Shown piece by piece: positions 58,300 to 64,000 of a stretch of 64,000 nt of DNA. The notes below the pieces were generated by a model that saw nothing but the letters and a program-made list of their open reading frames with translations, did no database searches and was not told where the DNA came from. The number at the start of each line of letters is the position of its first letter. The first letter of the stretch is position 1. The DNA is from Progne subis subis (lineage: Eukaryota; Chordata; Aves; Passeriformes; Hirundinidae): positions 9,422,096 through 9,486,095 of the forward strand of contig JAKJHU010000023.1 in assembly GCA_022316685.1 (NCBI GenBank), read 5' to 3'. The position numbers were made by a program, and so were the translations under genes.

Positions 58300-61200
58300 T
58301 AAGAACCAATCCTACCTCAGAGCGGATAAGTAAGCATAGCTTTAGAGAAAAGTTTACTTTCTTGACAATTTTGTATCAAAGGCGTGTTCTGTGCCTGCGC
58401 GCCCAAGCCAGGTAAAAACTGCTCTAATTCTGGTGGCCCTTCCTGGCATAAATTACCCTGCAGCTTAATGCTGGCCTTCCTTGGCTCTCCTTTCCTGACA
58501 GGAAGGCCATTTGACAGGTTAAGGAACACCTAAACAGCACCTGTAGGTGCTCCATAGGCAGGCAGTTTCATGTTAAACACGCATCGAGTGAATGCAAGGC
58601 ATTGTCCTCCAACACAGCAGGGCATTACAGGTTGATCCTCAGAAAAGTGCATCACAAGTGACCAACAGAGCTAGAACTTGGAACTTCAAGGAGGGAAGGC
58701 ATTTGAGATTGCTGCTTGCCTGTTTAGCCCATATCTCATTCCTGATGTGTGTCTGACGAGTCCCTGGGAAGCACAGAGGCAGGGAGCAGACTTCAGTCTG
58801 TGTAAAGTTGTCTTCAAGTCAGCAGAAATGGTTGCTAGAGATGATTAGGCTCAATCTAATTTCATTGTTGATTTGTTCTGCTGTTTTATGTTATTGTGCT
58901 CTGATAGAAGCCATGAATATATCACAACCAATGTAACAAGTTGATTCCTGTGGATGCGAAAGAGTCCTGGTTGAGCAATATTTGTCTTGGTAAACAGAGG
59001 TGGATGAAAAAGTGAGTGAATGATCACAAGGTAACATGTTCAGGTACAACCAACACAAGTGAATATTGGAGCTGAGCGGTTTTCCCAATGCACTTTTCAG
59101 CTTGTATGGATACATCACCTTAATCTCAGGAGGAACTCATGGAAATGAGCAGAAATGCAATGTAAATGGTTTTTATAAGCTGATGACTACTCACACCTGA
59201 GGGCTTTGGGATTACTGTCAGTTTAAAAAAAAAATAGCTGAGTGCTTGAAGTAAAAGCTGATTTATCTTTCTAATGATGGATTTATAGTATTGAAATGCC
59301 ATTGCTCCTAATAAGAGGACAAAGAGGCAGGTCCAAACCAAGCAATTCGAAGGTGCTTAATATGATGACATAGAACATTTGTATGAAAGTTTGAGGAGAA
59401 CAATGTGATCTGACAGAAATGGTGTTTGATAGATTAGTGGTGGTAGTGGGGTTAATTTGATGAAACTTGTTTAAAATTAATTCAGAAACAAATTTTAAAG
59501 GACTTAGTGTTAGCCCTGGGAGCCCACCCTTGTAACACAGTGGTCAGAATATTTGTTTTTAAGAGTGGAAGAAAAAGGAGCCCCTTTCCTTAAGTTATTT
59601 CTTTGCTAACTTTGGGAGAGTATTTGAAACGTGGTCCTGTGGAGCTTGTTTTGCTCTAGGCTGCAGGGAATTCAGGGTGGTTTCTTCTGTTCTTTGAAAC
59701 TGCTTCTGTGAAATATGTACTGGATTAAGAGATGAAACCAAAACCTCCCCAAAGAATTTGTTAATCACCATCACAATGTCAATCTCTATCTCTGTGGCCA
59801 GTAGTTGTCTGGGTACTGGAACTAGTGGGAAAGGATGTATGTAATGGTTCTCCTCCTTTTGCTTAGAGCAGGAGACAAAACTTTAGTTCAAACTTTTACT
59901 CACAGTGAAGCAGAGAAAGAGAGTGAGTTGCACTCTTCTGCAAAGCTGCCAAGACTGCTATGCAGTACATTAGAGAGATTTCGGGTTTGTTTCTGCTTCC
60001 TAATGAGTTTAGCCTTGTGTATTACAGAAAATACCTACAATGACAAGCTTAAGAGGATTGTGTCTGGGGTTTTTAATGTTGTCTTTTGCTGAAATCACTA
60101 TTTTAAAAAATTTGTATTTACAGAAATGAATTTTTCATTTGATTTAGCCACAAGCCTAGGGATCTTGCATTTTGGAAATACCATAACTGCATTAATATGG
60201 TGCTTCTCAGCAAGGGTAATTAGCCCACGAATAATGAGGTTCTGATGTAGTTACATTGCTGCTTGTCCTGGGGCTTATTTATTGCATGACAGTTTGAAGA
60301 TCTTTGTGCCATACTCCACTGCTCAGTATAAGGGTGCCTTCAGTCATCTTAATGTCTTCCTTATGTCTTCTTCACACTTTCACTTTGAAAAAAGAAAATG
60401 ACTGCTCCCTTTCCTCTTAATGTTTAACGCTTACTGAGTTTAGCAGACAAGGTGGAGCTCTAAAATTCAGTCAGTAAAGTGAATTGGTGGAAATTTGCAG
60501 CTGCAGAGGCTGTCTGGTGGCCAGAAATGAAGGCAAAATGGAGAAGAACTGAACATTTCATTCTATCTTCATCAGAAGGCAGCCTGTAGAGTCTGTTGGG
60601 TCACTTAACACTGCGTTAAGCACTGTGTGAGCAGTGTGCTGTGTGAGCACCTTGTGCTTAGCTAGAGAGCTCTTTGCCCTGGGGGTGCTGGAATTTCAAA
60701 AGGTTTGTTTGTCATCAGGCTGATAATGTCAGAGCTCCAACACCAGGACCCAGCCATAGCAAAGGGTTGTGCAGAATAACATATGGTTATTTTCAGTCTA
60801 AATTCCCTTTGAAGTAAAACAAATGCCATCAAATAAGGCTCAGAGTGAGGACAGAAGAGGGGGAGGAGGGGAAATACGATGCATCCTCAGATGTAATTCA
60901 GGGCACAGGAAACACACTCACTGTGGATACATACACTCTTCCTGTGGTATGTGTACCCTCGTGTAGGGATGGCAGTATATGTGCACAACAGCATCCCTTC
61001 CTAGAGGAAGAAAAAAATCTTAGTCTGTCCTTTAACTTATCTGTTTTCCTCATCTTTAAACTGTGTGAAATGACAACAAAAATGATAGGGCTTGGATGTG
61101 CTCCCTGTTTACTGAATTGAATCTTTGGATGTGAACCTAGTGCAGAGAGGACACACTGGTGTAACCTGTGTAAATAAGGGAATGCTGACATCTAAGTAAA

Positions 61201-64000
61201 AACGCTCAAAGAGCTCAGAGTTGGGCTCAGGGTTGCTCAGGGCTAGGTGAGGTCTTATATAACCATAAAGCAGGCCAACAGAACTCTTATTCCTAAAACC
61301 ACAGTGAGGAAGTCCATTATTGCTCTGTTATAGCTCTGCAAAATGCAGTGTCCTATCCCTGGAGTGATACTGCTGGTTTTGCGTCATTCCTTTATGAAAC
61401 ACCAGTTGAAGAGGTTAAAAGCTTAGATTTCAATTTATGGTATTCATGCTTTTCCAGACTTTCTGTGCATGTTAACAATCAAATTTTATCACTCTCATTG
61501 ACTCTCCCTGGATTACATCAATGTCCTTTCTCAAAAAGGCTGCCAAATATTTCAAAGAGGATTATAAATGTTTTTAAAGAACCAGATTTAATTCTCCTTT
61601 CTTGTTTATTTGTAGTCACTTGTTGGTGTTGATGGTTTCAAGAGTCTTCCTCATACCCAGGCTCTCCCTACGTATTTGTGTAAAATAAGAGGTTCAGCTT
61701 TCATGATGTGTGCAGCAAATTTAGGAAGCAATTCTGCAGTTATACTGAAATTCTAAATGAGGTTCAGCAGGTACAAACCCCTATGAAGTCTAGAGAAGAA
61801 AATGTCCTGAATCTCACACAAATGAGAACTGCTCAGTGCAGGACAATTGTTGTTGATGAGGTTTGAAAGAAAGTGCAACATCCCACTAGCTGGCTTATTT
61901 GAACTTGAATTGTGTTTGAGAGTTGAGCCTAGAGTTGCATAATGGCTTTGTCAAAACAAAATGTTTACATTTTAAAATTTGTCCTTTGGAAGAATTCCTG
62001 CCATATTCTGCATTGCTCATGTTCTAACCAAAAAGCTGAAATACACGGAATTGGTACTTAAAATGAAAGCAACTTTTATGACCTATTCTAAGTTAAGTAT
62101 GAGCCTTATGATTCAGAGCACTGAAAATGTGAAAGATCTTTTGAGCAAGGGGCCAGTCACTAATGCATCAGGCCATGCATTCTTTGTATCCAAGACAACC
62201 TTAGTTATTCAGATATGTCTGCTTTATGTGAAGGGCTGCAGCAAGGCTAAATGTTAAATCTCAAGATTCAGAGATAATAGCAAGAAAAAAAATCTAGAAA
62301 AGGTTTCTTGATTTTATTTTTAACTATAGTGGAAATGTGTGATCTCTTCTTATTATTTGAATAATTTATCAATGATTGGTCAAATTGCAGTTCTTATATA
62401 ACAAAAATTCTAGCTGTCTGATACCTCTGCATTTGAAATTTACAGATTTCACTTCAAAGGAATGTTTTCACTTAGGAGATGAAAACCAGATTCTGTGGAG
62501 GGAGCAGCCTTTGCTATTGACTGATCTCAGCGCTTCCTGAAAACACAGAGCATTGGTGGAAAGAACCTTGGTTGTAGCTGCTGAAGACTTTGATAATACT
62601 TCCTAGAATCTGAGAGGTTTCATAGTTTTAAGGAAATGGTGGTTTCAAATGAGGAGTTTCTTAGCATATTCGGCTTCTAATTTAAGCCAGGGGACCTTGA
62701 GAAAAGTGCCAAGTACAAGGCCAGGAGCTGGATTCCCACTCTTTTCACATACCTGTCCCACTTCCAAGGATACAAATTTGTTTAAATTTGTCTTTGTAAA
62801 AGTGCTGGTTCTAGAGGGGACATCTGTCTGAGACCTAAACAGCATGTAAATAAAATTTACTTGTGTTTAAAATCCAGACCAAGGCATTGAATTTCAGCTG
62901 TCTGGGAATGCTGAACTGGTTTCTCAGACTCCCATCTCCTGAGGCAATATTGTGCCCAAACTTTGGGCAGGTTTACACAGCAGAGAAGGAGCTTTGTGTT
63001 GGAAGAACTTCAGCCAGCTGTTCAGAGGCTGATACGGACCCAGAGCAGATGCTGTGCAATACTGGCTAGAGCCTTGTATGCTGGTCACAGGGGGCATGCT
63101 GCAAGAAGAGGCTGCTCACCTCTTCTTGCTTGGCCTCCAATTAACAAGTAACAGGCTTCTGGTGAACTACAGGAAACTGAAAACATGGGAAAACAAAAAC
63201 AAGTCTGGCCAAAACAACCGGTGAGCATTCAGAACAAAAACACCATTTCTAATATCAGGCCTTTTTCTAAATGACTCTCATTTCTGAAAATGGAAGCTGA
63301 GGTAAAGGACAAAATGATCTATGCAGGGTCACTCAGACTGCCTGCCCCTTGGCAGAGGCTGTTGGTTAGTGGCTCACCTTCTGCTGTACTGTTTTCACTC
63401 ACTAGAACAACAGAAGTGTCATCAGTTATTGCCAGGCTGTTTCTGTGCATTGCGTAAGGCGCACTGGCTCACGGAGAACTCTGAGGAGCAACATAAAAGC
63501 TGGCTCAAACAAGACAGCAGGGAGTGTGCAGCTGGCAAGAGCAAGCTCTTGTGGTAGCTCATCACATGTCATGACACTGCTTCTGACACAGGGCTGGTGG
63601 TAGGGCATGGTAGAGGACAGCAGGTGTTCTCACACTTCATTAATCTGTTTATTCTGTCTGGGAGTAGATAAAGCCAATGGCCTCCCTTTTAATTCTAGAA
63701 TCTTTTGGTTTGTTCTGGGCACGTGTGTGTACAGAGAGAAAACCACCTCTATTTTGAGTTGCTTTCACATTATATTGACAGGACCAAGTTGAATGTCTTT
63801 GGGAGAAACCATGGCCAAATGGGGGAAAAGCAATTGTGTCCTACCTAGTCAAATTTACACAGAAGTATTGCAGGTATAGAACTCTGTGTTATTGTGTCAG
63901 TCCACAAAGATGTGAAATCAACAAATTATTGATTTCATGTGGCATTTTTGCTTCTAGATGTGTCGAGTCACCAGGGTTCACATTATCAAACTTGTCTTTC
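58300..64000. other. No gene recognised
   Basis: The distal 5.7 kb shows only short, unmatched open frames on both strands. I looked for PIR (for example its HPHRGFET cupin motif) and saw nothing. No CR1 copy was confidently recognised here. Confidence 0.45.

Overview
The window is vertebrate nuclear DNA, most likely from a bird. The main evidence is a complete set of 18 ACE2 coding exons whose reading is bird-like, together with several CR1 LINE 3' ends, which are characteristic of avian genomes. Most of the sequence is introns and intergenic DNA. The passerine or other order-level identity cannot be settled from the sequence alone.

Layout. Bases 1-3180 are upstream flank with one CR1 fragment. 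A short promoter follows, with a near-consensus HNF1 site at 3185 and a TATA box at 3259. ACE2 runs on the + strand from its ATG at 3396 to its TAA at 27948, with a likely poly(A) signal near 28600. All 18 exons have usable splice sites: 16 of 17 introns are GT-AG and intron 4 is GC-AG. The zinc site, disulphide cysteines, membrane segment and PDZ-type C-terminus are present. However, exons 2, 10 and 11 each carry one extra base compared with the expected length, and conventional splicing would give early stops. For exons 10 and 11 an internal GT donor in exon 10 would bypass both errors and restore frame with 15 codons lost. Whether ACE2 is a young pseudogene, is rescued by altered splicing, or suffers from sequence errors is open.

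From 31.2 to 44.0 kb lie relics of BMX (a Tec-family tyrosine kinase), tail-to-tail with ACE2 as in other vertebrates. Last-exon, C-lobe, activation-loop, SH2 and SH3-like pieces are on the - strand. They carry a premature stop, a one-base deletion, a lost acceptor, a DFG-to-DLG change and other lesions. The hinge exon, and probably the N-lobe exon, sit on the + strand, which implies an internal inversion. I read this as a unitary pseudogene.

From 44.1 to 64 kb I recognise no gene. It contains CR1 fragments, a possible LTR, a (GAGAA)30 array, homopolymer runs, a perfect 19-bp hairpin and a small CpG-rich patch. PIR, the expected next gene, was not found.
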